Positions 1-11,110 of a DNA stretch of 64,000 bases are shown here, piece by piece. Where the stretch lies: contig VZSF01005563.1 of the NCBI GenBank assembly GCA_013398295.1, forward strand, positions 443,655 to 507,654, written 5' to 3'. Origin of the DNA: Chionis minor (Eukaryota > Chordata > Aves > Charadriiformes > Chionididae). Made by a program: the position numbers and the translations under genes. Every line of letters starts with the position of its first letter. Position 1 is the first letter of the stretch. The notes under the pieces are model-generated. The model did not search any database. It was not told where the DNA came from and was given only the letters and a program-made list of their open reading frames with translations.

Positions 1-114
1 TTGTTCAGCATTCAAATATAACTAACTGTGAAGCTTGGAGAAAGATTATTCCAAATTCTGTACCAAGTAAATGCATTTAGAAGGCTTCTGTTAACTTATC
101 TGGCAAAGCCTTAC

Positions 115-229
115 CTTTTGGGTCATTGTGAGTTAACAGCTGTATGTCAAACTGTTTTGCAAATGCTGTGAGATCAGGTGGCATCACACAACAGGAAGCT
201 AGGTTCACCTGATTACTACTTGGTTTCAC
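115..229 (-). CDS. GCLM: GCLM exon 6 (penultimate coding exon)
   Basis: The exon is 115 nt, with acceptor ttactttcag and donor gtaagg. It reads VKPSSNQVNLASCCVMPP, then DLTAFAKQFDIQLLTHNDPK, and ends one base into a Glu codon. The final coding exon should follow beyond the left edge. Confidence 0.95.
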
Positions 230-3200
230 CTGAAAGTAACAGAATACTTTTATAAGAAAAAAATATTAATGTACTTATTTTAGTTGTTTCCCCCATGCCC
301 TCTATTACAACAGAAATTTTGCTTTGATGACCATTGTTTTGAGATCTAATTAGTTCTGCATGATGCTGCACAGGCAACTCCTACATCTGCAATTTCCTCC
401 AGCACAGAGCCCAAAACAAGAACAGGATCTAACTTCAAGTGCTGCCACAGCAAGCTGAGTTACTAACCCATTCTGGCTTCCTGTTCCCTGTGCTCTCCAA
501 ACAGCAGCATGGCTTTCCCCTGCCTCTAGTAAAAACATTATAGGAGCATTACTTTGAAAAAGTCCTCAAATAAAAAAATCCAAAAAAAATTTTTGTTGAG
601 CATATATAGTTTGCAGTCTTCCATGCCTTCAAGTAAGTGCCTAAATCAGAGTTAAAAGTTAAAAGGGACACTCTTCCACTGATTCTTTCTCTGCTCACCA
701 CAGGCTGCATTCATGATCACCATGCAGGTGGTCATTAATCCCCCTCAATTGTCCTTCTCTCAGTAGACACAAAATAGCAAGAAGCACAAATCAGAACTCT
801 GAGCAGGACCTCTCAGTATACAATATGTCTACATACCACAAAAGAAATGTCATAAGAGGAGTATTCAAAGGACTAGTAAAGAAACTGTAAATCCACAAGC
901 TTACGTGGCCATGGACACATACTAGTACAGACATCCACCACTCAAACATTAAGAGGCAATTTGTCACATTGCACAAGAAAATATTCTGCCACTTCATTCA
1001 TAGCCTGTCTTCCTCTGTAGGTTTAAGCTTAGCATTCAAACGGCATTTTTCCAAGGGAAAATCCCTTCATTCACAACACAGATTAAAGTGAAAACAGCTA
1101 CATTTACTGGAATAAATCTGAAGGTTTAAGAGTACTGTTCATATTCCATCCTAAATATCAAAGCATTCAAAATTCAAACCTTCAGTACCTCAAAGAACCT
1201 GCTACTGAACAAACCTGTGGTTTCCAACCTTTGCTGGTCTGTACAAAAAAAACACTGAACAAGTCATAGTCACCCTTTGAGCCTTCCCCACCTTGAACAA
1301 TATTGTGACCATCCACAAGATGCTGAAAATAAGAAGGCTAGTTAATATTTTATATATAAACCCCATTTATAACAGAAGTTTAGAACAATGTGGCAGCCAA
1401 CAAAACAACAGTTTCTCTGTCCTAGAAGTGCTACAAATCAGAAGATTGGTCTCACCTGTGCCCACAGATACAGCTGCTCTAACAGTGTTTTATCTAGGTC
1501 AGAGGTACCTATGGCAACAATCTTTTTGTTTTGAACTAGATTTTCAAGTTCTTGCCAATAAGGCTGCAGATACTCCAAGGAGAGGGCAGCTCCATCTTCA
1601 ATGGGAGGTGGGGCAATAATGACCGAGTCTAACTGAGCAACTCCAAGGGCAGAACAAGCTGAGGAAAAAGAACAGAGACACTGCAAAATTGTTTTTGAAA
1701 TACAAACATAAACAGCATGACTCTTCAAATTCAGAAAAAAAAAAAAATCACACTATTATGTTCCTATTCACTGTTTGAACCTTTGAGTGTATCAGCAGTC
1801 AAGGATAACAACATGGTGTTAAAACTATATTTTTCTCTGAAGACAGTGATGACAATTCTTGATTCCTTCACTCTTAATTTATTACAAAATTTGTAACTCT
1901 CACTCTGAACTATAACTCAAGTACAGGCCACGGTCTGGGAGAACCCATCCCTTGAAGTGTTCCAGGCCAGGCTGGATGAGGCTTTAAGCAAGCAGGTCTA
2001 GTGGGAGGTGTCCCTGCCCATGGCCAGGGGGGTTGGAACTAGATGATCTTTAAGGTCCCTTCCAACACAAACCATTCTATGATTTGATGTATGTGAAGAG
2101 TTAGACTAAAAGCACACTGAATATGGAGATGTAAATTGCCAGAGAGAAGCGGCAAGTCTCGGAGTATTGCTGAGCTTTAGGAAAAATGCAAGTCATGAGG
2201 CCTCTTCCGCACAGCAAAGAGTAAAACTAAGGAGCTAAATAAATCATTTTCTTCTGGAGGAGGATTCTGTCAATGTATTTTTAACAAATGGCACTACAGC
2301 TTACAAGAAAGACACTATTAACTGGAGTATCAAGAGAAGAGAACGATATCTGACCCTTTGTTCTTTGGTAACCCCTTACGTCCAACAATCTTCCCAAGTG
2401 ACAAAGTTCAGTATCGCTCACAATTACTACTATGTTAGGCTAAGAAAACTTTCCCTATCAGTACAGCCATTGTATTTTATTTTCAATAAAACTTAATTAT
2501 TTCATCAGCTACTTGCTTTATTTCCTAAATAATCTCTGAAATACCGCACAGTTAGTAGCAAAGTTCATCAAGTTAAAAACAACTGGCAACAGCTATCACT
2601 GTTACCAAAACATCACACGCTATTCACTTTTTAAACAAGTTTTGTGTGAAGGAATAAAAACTTCCTCCTGCTTGCAACAAGGAATCAGTTTTGAGTTTGT
2701 GGACCCAAGGTTACAGCAATCCACATTTAATTAGTTTACTGGCTAAACAAACATATAAATAGACTTGATTACCTAAGTCGCTCTTAGTAGGATAACAGGA
2801 TATACTTGTGGTGGTCACTAAATACACCTCCTAGATAGAAAAGGTTCTAATTTTATTTCTAAATACTAAAGTAAAATAGAAAGTTTGAGAAGTTTAAGTT
2901 TCACACTTACCCAGGTCAACTGCATCTCTGATTGATGAAGAGTTTGATCCAACGATGAAAAGTTTTGCTATTTTCAAAGAAACTGGAATCAATAGCTAAA
3001 CAAGCCAACTACTAAGTATACAGCTATTTACTTTTGTTATGTACACTACTTATGAGTTCTTGGGTAAAGGGTTCTTAAAATATACACCAATTACTTCAAG
3101 AACTGGAAAAACAACCCCAACCTTCTGAAAGGTGACTGCCCAATAAAGACACCGTTCTCTTAAATTTCAAAGTTTCTGTGCAGTCTCAGAACAAGAAATC

Positions 3201-5524
3201 ATCCAGTTAAATGGTCTAATAAGCTGTAAAGCTAGGACTTAAGCATCAAGACACTGAGCAGTAACTGTAACAACCTGTATAAAAACCCCAAATGTAATAA
3301 TACAAACAGACCTCTTCACAACTTACTGAGACTGAAAATGTACTACTGTTAGTTTGGACTGCCTCCTTCAAGTTCATCATATTCAACCTGGAAAAATTAT
3401 GCAAATAAATGTGCTTCCAATGCTATTTCTTAATTGCAGAATTATCTGTAATATTTTGCTTCAGAAAAGTCAAAGATTCACGAAACACATTCAAAATGTC
3501 TTGAGGGGATACAAGTTAAACTAGAAAAGTGCCGAGCTGCTTTAAAACCTGAAATATGAATTCAAGTCTTTCTTAGGCAATGTCTACGTTACCCAAACTA
3601 TGACACACAAAAATATACATATATGAACATCCTATTAATGACTGCATAGTCATTAATAAGCCTTTTTACGCCACCGGATTTTTGCCTATGTTCTTACCTG
3701 AAACTTTCAACTCATCCCTTTCTTCAGGATTTATTTTTTCTACAGCTTGAGCTACAGTACATTCCAGAACCTCCAGTATTTCCTGTATTAAGTACATGAG
3801 ACTTAGGAACAACTCTTCAAGAAGAGACAGTAAGTTCCTGAAAAATGTTCTTAAGTAACTTAAGTGAAGGAAAAAAAAGCGCCTTACAGCAGTTAGAAAA
3901 AAAAGCCCCCAAACAGTATAAAAATGCAATGACAGAAAGAAAGTAATCCAATACTTCTTGATCTCTGAGGGGAGCTCAGGACAATTAAGCTATATGAAAG
4001 GCCCTACGTGTATATGCCTCTAATATAAAATATTAGAAGTTACTGATAAGAATTATTTGAATAAGATTTAGCAGTGTTTTGATTTTCTTGTGTGAACAGA
4101 ATGCTGTGCCAATTCAAACTGCATTGCTTTAAAAATAGCCTCATGACCAGCTGAAAAAAAAAAAACAACAAACCCCACCCATTAACAGAGTTAGGGGCTT
4201 TGGGTGTTAGGTGCGAACATCTTTGTATAAAAGTATTTTGCAATTTCAGTGAAGCCTATAAAAAGCCTACAAAGAAAGTGCTGTAACATGCAGATTTAAA
4301 ACAGTATTTTTGAAACTACAAATTAGCAAAGTTTCAGAGATTTCACCCTCTGACCTCATTTAGGACTAGGCTGACATCTCATGTCAGCTGGTGCAGGTGA
4401 CAATTTTAAGTCTTTACCTACTTGAGATTTTGTATTATAAAACACACCACCCTGCCCCCAACCGAGAAATCTTTGGTGATTTTTGCTGCGCTACAAAAAA
4501 ATCCTCAAGTGAGTCTTTGAGTTATTCTATACTTTTTTTAATTACTGGAAACTAGTATAATTCATAAAAGAATTTGGAATTCTGCAGTTAACATGTTTTG
4601 GCTGTAAAACCTAGCTTACACTAAATAACTAACTCTAAATGGATCACTGCATCTTATAGAGACAAATGTTTATTTATGTTCTCTTCTTGAGAAATCATTA
4701 GATCTTCCGTGAATCATTCAGCAATAACTGCCTCAGCACACTCCAGGGTGGAATGCAGCAATGTGCACTTGATGCCACCATTACACAAGAACTGGTAACA
4801 AAACCCAAAGAAACAGCCAAGAAAGTTTGGGGATTAGACTTGGGTTTAGGTTTGGGGATTTGTTTGTTGGGTTTTTTTTTCAATTGAAACATGCTAATAT
4901 TTCATAGAGCAAATACTGTATTTAGTGGGACCCTATTACTACTATGCTGAGTTTCAGAAGCAATAGCGAAAGAGGAGCAGGCAAAGACATCAGGATCTTT
5001 ATGTCAGATGCACATGACTGTGGTTTTAAGAATTATGTGAAAGTCTATAGCTCTCAAGGGAAAAATTGCCACACCTGCATCTTTAGAGATATTTCTGAGG
5101 CAACCAAGGCTACACTTCAGAGTTCCCTTCTGAATGGGATGATCTTCAGCTATCTAGTTTGTCATGTCCATAATTCAGGTAATTCTCCATTGAATTTTTA
5201 TAAGCACAATAGCAAACTTCTAAGGTACACAGATATTTTTTGCTTCAGTATTTCTCAACTTCTCCAAATCTACTAAATATCAGAGGAAAAAAAAAAAAGG
5301 GTGTATGTGTGTGAGAAAAACTTTTGTAAGATATCTGGAGCTGCAGATATTTTTACAGAACTTTAATATATTCATTTTTATTTTAAAAAGGTGTAACCAA
5401 CTACATATTTCCCTGTTTTCATGTGTAACATGGATAACTAGCACAACACCTCTCCTACCTGATTCAGGTCTTGTCCAATCTTTGAGCTCCATTCAGTCAG
5501 CGTTTTCTGAATGCAGTCCCGCAC
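115..5524 (-). CDS. GCLM: GCLM, glutamate-cysteine ligase modifier subunit (partial: five internal exons)
   Basis: GCLM is the regulatory subunit of glutamate-cysteine ligase, the cytosolic enzyme for the rate-limiting step of glutathione synthesis. It binds the catalytic subunit GCLC, lowering its Km for glutamate and easing feedback inhibition by glutathione. It has an aldo-keto-reductase-like fold without enzymatic activity. In transcript order the visible coding exons are 5459-5524, 3698-3782, about 2912-2967, 1456-1658 and 115-229, all with AG/GT borders and matching phases. Diagnostic segments are DCIQKTLTEWSS, VLECTVAQAVEKINPEERDE, LGVAQLDSVIIAPPPIEDG, KKIVAIGTSDLDKT and NQVNLASCCVMPPDLTAFAK, which closely resemble the human protein as I recall it. 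Exon 1 (roughly the first 43 residues) is not visible and probably falls in the N gap at 8156-8485. The last exon lies left of base 1. GCLM is a known NRF2 target. No stop or frameshift is seen, apart from one base in the fourth exon that I could not settle by eye. Confidence 0.96.
1456..1658 (-). CDS. GCLM: GCLM exon 5
   Basis: The exon is 203 nt, with acceptor tttttcctcag and donor gtgaga. It starts in the middle of an Ala codon and reads CSALGVAQLDSVIIA, PPIEDGAALSLEYLQPYWQE, LENLVQNKKIVAIGTSDLDK and TLLEQLYLWAQ. It ends in phase 0, which fits the next exon. This is the core of the aldo-keto-reductase-like barrel. Confidence 0.96.
1938..2089 (+). repeat. CR1 LINE 3'-end fragment
   Basis: This has the typical avian CR1 3' end: a gaagtgttccaggccaggct block, a gtgtccctgcccatggc block, then gatctttaaggtcccttcca, ending in the attctatgatttga terminal repeats. 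The element's sense strand is plus, so it is antisense in a GCLM intron. It is 5'-truncated, as is usual for CR1. Confidence 0.93.
2912..2967 (-). CDS. GCLM: GCLM exon 4 (short; boundary uncertain by one base)
   Basis: The donor is gtaagtg and the acceptor gaaaatag. The intended reading is KLFIVGSNSSSIRDAVDL, flanked by split Ala codons on both sides. A frame-preserving exon would be 57 nt, while my coordinates give 56. I treat this as a counting uncertainty, not a frameshift. Confidence 0.8.
3698..3782 (-). CDS. GCLM: GCLM exon 3
   Basis: The exon is 85 nt, with acceptor cttaatacag and donor gtaagaac. It reads EILEVLECTVAQAV, then EKINPEERDELKVS, plus one base. It continues in phase from the upstream exon ending DLNQ into the exon starting AKLF. 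Confidence 0.95.
5459..5524 (-). CDS. GCLM: GCLM exon 2
   Basis: The exon is 66 nt (22 codons), with acceptor ccatattttgtag and donor gtaggag. It reads VRDCIQKTLTEW and SSKIGQDLNQ and is in phase 0 at both ends. It is the first GCLM coding exon visible in the window. Intron 1 (5525 to about 8.2 kb) shows no other gene. Confidence 0.94.
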
Positions 5525-7779
5525 CTACAAAATATTTTTTCCATATTGAAGTGTAGGTATGTTATAGCTGCGCAGAAATACAATGATTCAGAGGTATGTA
5601 GGACAGTCTGAGCAGGCGAACTAATGACACCACTCCTTCAACCACAGAAGATTCTTTCTTCATAGCTTCCATCTGAAACCTGTTCAAACTAGTTTACTTA
5701 CATATTTTCCTCTCCACTTTCACAAAGAGTTTTAGCAGTAACACAAGCACTGCACTTCATTTATTTCTCAGACCAATGCCATCTTTAAAGACAAGAACAA
5801 TGCTAAGCAACAAGAACTAGGATGTGGGGTGACGCAAGTTTTTTTGCATAGAAATTCTTAAGTTACAATGTAGTCCGATAACAGCATACATGCTGTCACA
5901 TCGTTAGAAATGAGATGTTACAATCTATCACTAAATACCCATTATATTAATTATTTCTATTTCCGAGATGCATCTGACCCTTTTCATTTACTGCCTACCT
6001 ACTCCATTGTGCCAAACCACTAATGCTTTTAAGTCCTTCATTACTTAAGGGGGAACCTTCAGATCATACCCCACGCTTGCATTTTTCCTGCATCCAGAGA
6101 TGCAAAATAAAGTTGACTAGGACGCTGACCATGGATTTTCTTGAACACAGTAAGGCATAACTGTTAAGTCTAACTCAGTTAATTAACTGCGTATTACACC
6201 AGTGCTTCATCTGTACCAAGGCTGTAGCTTCCTTCTGACTCATCTCGGGATTTGTTACCCTGCAGGCAAAGTAAATGTACTGTCCAGACTGCTCTCTGCC
6301 ACAAGTAGGAGCACTTCCATGAGCTGCTGCTTTGCTTTACTTTTAGCAATGTATTTTATTACTATGTGGCTACCTACTTTTTATACCATTAAATTGCAGT
6401 TTCCTGGGACACCTAACATTAATTCAGAGAGCTCATAATACTGTATACAAACTAGAAGCCACCCCCCCTCCCCAAACTGGATATCAGAAAATTTACGACA
6501 TAATACAGTAATAATACTTTGTGAGCACAAATTCTATACATTTTTTTTACAGTCATTTAAAAAGGCATAAAAAACCCCCAACTGAGTCAAAGATAAGAAT
6601 TGACTCCTGCTCACTAAATCGCTATCCACAATCCTGAAACTTTTTAGCCTACTTTGATGCAACTTACAATGTTATCTTTTCCTTTCGCAGGGAAAGTGAG
6701 ACAGTGCTAAATATGTATGTTCTATATACTGCTGCTTTGCAACTGTCATACCTTATATTTCTACTGCAGTCGGCATGCACAAGCCTCTGTCTCCAAAGCA
6801 CACCATTCCTCACCCGCAACACCTGTGAAGAGCGCAGGGTGTTTGACTGCTTTGACCAGCTTTTCCCAATACTGCTACATCCCCAAACTCCTAACATTAG
6901 GGTTCACAGTTTGCAAAACCATAGCTTACATTCTGCCTCTCAGAACTACATACACACTAACTATACCAAATGGAAGAGCTAAAAGCCAATTTATTTCTGA
7001 TATTTAATACCAATATTTGCCTTTAGAATTCCAGCAACTCTGGAAAGCAGGCAGCCTTATGTTTAAATGCTGATTTCCCTGCAAACAAATGGATTTAAAT
7101 AATTTAACTGATTAGTTATGCACACTAGCCACTCTTCATTTAACAACCCTTCAGAAACTTACACAAGCATGCCCATTACGATACAGCTATCTCTTTGCTC
7201 CAGTCTAGCCCTATTTCACACAGACCACCAGGCCAAATAAAAAGTTATTAGAACTAAATAGAAGCATGATGAATTCTTCCTTCCCATTACATCATCCTCC
7301 CAGTCACCTTTCCTACCGTTTGTGCATGGTTAACATCCAACCAACTTTCAGATTAACAACAGTGCCACTACGTAGCGACAACTAGCCAAACCCATAGTTC
7401 TTCTGATGATTAAATGTTTTCAGATTACTGTGTCATGACGAGAAAGCAAATACAGTGGGGTTCTGAAGTTCACAGCCACAGGGCCTCCAGCCATTTTATC
7501 AGGATTATTTTAAGCGTTGACACATGCTGCTAAAGGCAATAGTTTTAAAGTGGCGATTAGAAAATTATTTCAAGTTTTTAATAAAGAATGACAGCTACAT
7601 TTAAACAAAGCAGCCGTGACTGATTTTCCTGTCACCACCAAGAAATTATTAAACCTAATTTCAGGTTAGACAAGAGAGCGTTCATCGTTTATAACGCAAG
7701 CTGACATCTGTTCACAGCTTTCCGTTGCTAAGGAGGTATCAAGGGTCTCCTTCACCATCACAGACGGCACTTAAACCCG

Positions 7780-8620
7780 CGAGCGTTTTAGTTCCTCGTT
7801 CCCCAAGGACAGAAACCGCCTTGGGCTCTCCAGAGAGAGTCGCAGACAGCAGAGCGCTTCCGGGGGCACCGGCGGGACGGGCACACGACACTGCGGGGCT
7901 GTCGCCAGCGGGGCTCATCCCGGTTAGCCGCCGGGCTCCTCGTTGTCCCCCGGCCGCCCGCCTGCCGGCTTTCCGCCGCGCCCCCTCAGGCCGCTCGGGC
8001 CATTAAACCCTCTGCCCCTCCGTGAGGGACGCCAGGCCGTGCTGTCCGGCGCCAGAAAAACAAACCCCGCTCCGCAGAACGCCTCCATCGCCCCGTCCCC
8101 GCCGGGAGGGACACCCGGCGCTGCCCCCCCCCCGCCGCCGCCGCCGCCGCGCAGGNNNNNNNNNNNNNNNNNNNNNNNNNNNNNNNNNNNNNNNNNNNNN
8201 NNNNNNNNNNNNNNNNNNNNNNNNNNNNNNNNNNNNNNNNNNNNNNNNNNNNNNNNNNNNNNNNNNNNNNNNNNNNNNNNNNNNNNNNNNNNNNNNNNNN
8301 NNNNNNNNNNNNNNNNNNNNNNNNNNNNNNNNNNNNNNNNNNNNNNNNNNNNNNNNNNNNNNNNNNNNNNNNNNNNNNNNNNNNNNNNNNNNNNNNNNNN
8401 NNNNNNNNNNNNNNNNNNNNNNNNNNNNNNNNNNNNNNNNNNNNNNNNNNNNNNNNNNNNNNNNNNNNNNNNNNNNNNNNNNNNNGCCCGGGGCCACTGC
8501 GGCGCGCCCCGTGCAGCCGCCTTACAAACAGGGCTCTGGCGGCTGCTCGCAGGCTTAGAAAAATTAATGAAACTGCCCGAATTTTAGTCACGACGCGTTC
8601 GAGTGACAGGTAGTCCTTGA
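7780..8620. promoter_or_regulatory. GCLM: CpG island at the GCLM 5' end (interrupted by an assembly gap)
   Basis: GC content and CpG density rise sharply from about 7780, with a C run and GCC repeats at 8125-8150 against the N gap. They stay high to about 8620 on the far side. GCLM runs leftwards from here and its exon 1 is the only internal-side coding exon not found, so this is inferred to be the GCLM promoter and first exon. No TATA box is visible. Confidence 0.75.
8156..8485. other. Assembly gap (330 N)
   Basis: There are 330 consecutive N bases, flanked on the left by a poly-C/GCC stretch and on the right by a GC-rich sequence. GC-rich first exons are commonly lost from bird assemblies. 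The roughly 130 coding bases expected for GCLM exon 1, plus 5' UTR, would fit. N runs may be of arbitrary length, so the true size is unknown. Confidence 0.95.
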
Positions 8621-10050
8621 CAGACACCGGGGTGAAAGGCCCGAAAAGGGAAGGAAACCACGTGCTTGTCTAGTTTGGTTATGTTTGCATTTTGGTGGAA
8701 TTTAAAACTTACTGTCAGGGTATAACTCCAGTTTTGAGCCGGCTCGTTTCAGTGAAGACACACCGGGCAAAACTTGAAGGATTATGGTTTGGGGTTTTGT
8801 GTTGCTTTTTTTGCTGGTGGTTTTGGTTTCGTGGGTTTGTTTTTTTTTTTAATTTTTTTTTTTTTAAAGAGCATGTGGCTTCTGGAAAGCCACACTGAAC
8901 ATTAAAGTCTTTCTATATTGGGGATTCAGGGTGGGGAGGGATTTTATTTTTTTTTTTTCATAACTACAGTTAAAGGGAACAGTAAGCCACAAATTGTAAT
9001 TCTGCTGTCAGCACGGGAATTTGAGTCATGTTTCTAACAGATTTTCCTTCCCCAGGCTGCATGTTGCGCTGATACAGAGAACCAATTTGCATAACTTCTG
9101 TCAGTCTGAAGCACTGCCTGATGGCTTTCTGGTACAAAAGGTTAGTTTAAATGTTCTTTATATTTGTGTTATGATTACTTTTCTATATTGGATTACTTTC
9201 ATGTATTTGAAGTGTTCTTTTCATTGTATGAATACAGAGCATCTTGAAGTGCAATATACTGAAAGAAGAGTCAGCTTATTTGGAAAAGCGGTAGTTTTGT
9301 TTTTCTGTATCATAAAAATCCAGGTCTAACCCGGCCCAAAGGTTAACCAGCCAGACTCGTAATCGGCTCGAGAAGGAGCGTTCACCTCCATACGCCTGCA
9401 CGGGTTTGCCCATATTTACACTAGTAGTGAATTCCGTCCTGTTGGGTCTTTCTGGTCGGCCTTCTGGCTTCTGCCTTTTCTTTTTGTGAAATCGATTATT
9501 TCATATTTCATCTAAGTAGCTTTGATGGTTATAATTCTATGGAAGCAGGTTAAATTTGGGGATTGCAAAAGGTTTTCAAACGGTGCATAGCATAAATCTC
9601 TCTGTCTAATGGAAATTTATGGCAGTGAAAAAGCAATGTTCCTTTACGGCACTGTAGAATTTGCTGATATTTAATTACCTTAGCTCTAGAAAAAGGATAT
9701 CACTTAATGAAGAGTGGTTGGAGGAGAAATAGCATCAGCCTCTGTACTGCTTTCTGCCGTGCATTTAATTCTCAGCGGCAGCAGGAGCACATCTCAGCAG
9801 AGTTCTGCTGTCAGTCCCGTCACCCCTGAAAACCTGAGGTAAACTATCAGAGGAAGAAAGGAGGATGCTTTCTAGCGCCTGGTCAGCTGTATTTTTGCAG
9901 GTTATCTCATTAAACTGCTTCAAATCTGGAGGAAAAAAAACCAAAAACCAAACACACAATAACCAAAAAGACCAAACATGAAAAGCGGTGGGTTTCATGC
10001 AGTAATTCTGTAACGTTCAAAGAAAAATAAATTACCCTTTTGACCGAAAT
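8621..10050. other. Intergenic interval between the GCLM and TECR-like 5' ends
   Basis: This is AT-rich DNA between two CpG islands, with T tracts near 8837-8866 and 8947-8959. I see no exon-like reading frame with splice sites. The main items of note are an AP-1-type site at 9022-9028 and a nearby Maf-like palindrome at 9003-9013, described separately. Confidence 0.6.
9003..9028. promoter_or_regulatory. Candidate AP-1/Maf (NRF2-type) site pair upstream of GCLM
   Basis: TGCTGTCAGCA at 9003-9013 is two Maf half-sites lacking the full central spacing. TGAGTCA at 9022-9028 is a perfect AP-1/TRE heptamer. GCLM is known to be induced through antioxidant-response and AP-1-like elements, which makes the location interesting, but neither site matches the full antioxidant-response core TGACNNNGC. 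This is inference only. Confidence 0.3.
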
Positions 10051-11110
10051 GCCACTGACTCGTCACTCCGGGCGGTCGGCGAGCAGTATTGCTCTCCTCT
10101 CCCAGCGTTTGGACACCGGGAGCTGCAGAACTTGGCTCTCGCCGAGGCGCCGGCGGTCCCCGCACTGCTGCAGGCTGCCGGGGGGGACGGCGGCGGCCGT
10201 CGCACGGGATCGGCCGAGCAGCCGCGCACCGCCGGGCGCCCGACCCGACCCGGCTCCGGTCCCGGCCCCGGGCGGGGCGGGGGNGCCGGGCGCCGCCGGA
10301 TTGGCCGCAGCGCGGGGACCCGGGGAAGGTGGCTCGGCGGCGGGAGGCGGCGCGGCGGCAGCCCGCAGTATGAGCGGCAGAGCCGGCTTCTTCGAGGTGG
10401 GTGCGGGCGGCGCCGCGGGCGGGGGGCGGACGGGGAGAGCCCGGGCCGGGCCCCGCGGCATCCTGCCGCTGGCGGACTCCTCTTTCTTCCCCCTCCATCT
10501 GCACTGGAGAGCCGGAGCCACCCGCGCCCGCGCCTGCCGAGGCAAGGGAGCGCCCCCGGAGCCGGGCGGAGAGGGGCACGCCGCTCGCCGGCGCTTCCTC
10601 GGGGCGAGGGGGCAGAAGCGGCCCCCGCTCTCCCGTCCTTCCCTTCTCCGGGCGCGTTCCCCCCGGTGGTCCTCGGAGGGAGGGGGGGGGGTCCGCGGAG
10701 GCGCCGGCTGGATGGCTGTGGGCTTTCCGCGGATCCTCCCGACGGCAGCGCCGTGGTCGCCCTGCCGGGGGTGGGTCTGGCAGCGCATCCCAACCGTGAG
10801 GAAAGAGCGAGAGCGAGGAATGTTCTCGGCACCTTCTGTCCCCAACTTCTCTGAAGACCCTGTCGCCGGCCGCCCTGCACCCCGCCGAGAGCCGGCCCGG
10901 CTGGGCTGGGCTGGGCGGCACGGAGCCGGCGAGGGAGCCGTGTCCCTGGGACGGCTCCCGCAGCGCCCACCGGCCGGCGGGGAGGAGCGAGGGCGAGCGG
11001 TCGGTGCCCTCCGCCCCCGCCCCGGGCAGGCTCCGCCGCCCCCCGTCTGGCACGGAGCGTGCCGGTCTTGCGTGGGAAATGAGACCTAGCCGGAGAGAGT
11101 TGGGTGCCGT
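10050..11110. promoter_or_regulatory. CpG island promoter of the TECR-like gene
   Basis: About 1 kb of very GC- and CpG-rich DNA with GC-box-like ggcggg runs and one N at 10284. The inferred start codon (10370) and first donor (10397) sit inside it. No TATA box is seen, as expected for a housekeeping-type CpG promoter. The long ORFs here on both strands are compositional artefacts. Confidence 0.8.
10370..10396 (+). CDS. TECR-like exon 1 (start codon)
   Basis: The exon reads MSGRAGFFE and is followed by donor gtgggt. It ends in phase 0, matching exon 2, which starts with Val-Glu as in TECR. It differs from human TECR exon 1 (MKHYE), so transcript support would be useful. The ATG context is cagtATGa, moderate. 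Confidence 0.75.

Noticed and set aside
2912..2967. Apparent one-base deletion (frameshift) in GCLM exon 4
   Set aside because: The flanking exons keep phase if the exon is 57 nt, and the discrepancy arises from counting by eye at a line break. Not safe to report as a real frameshift.
7943..8627. ORFs of about 164-214 codons spanning 8 kb
   Set aside because: They are mostly runs of X from the N gap.
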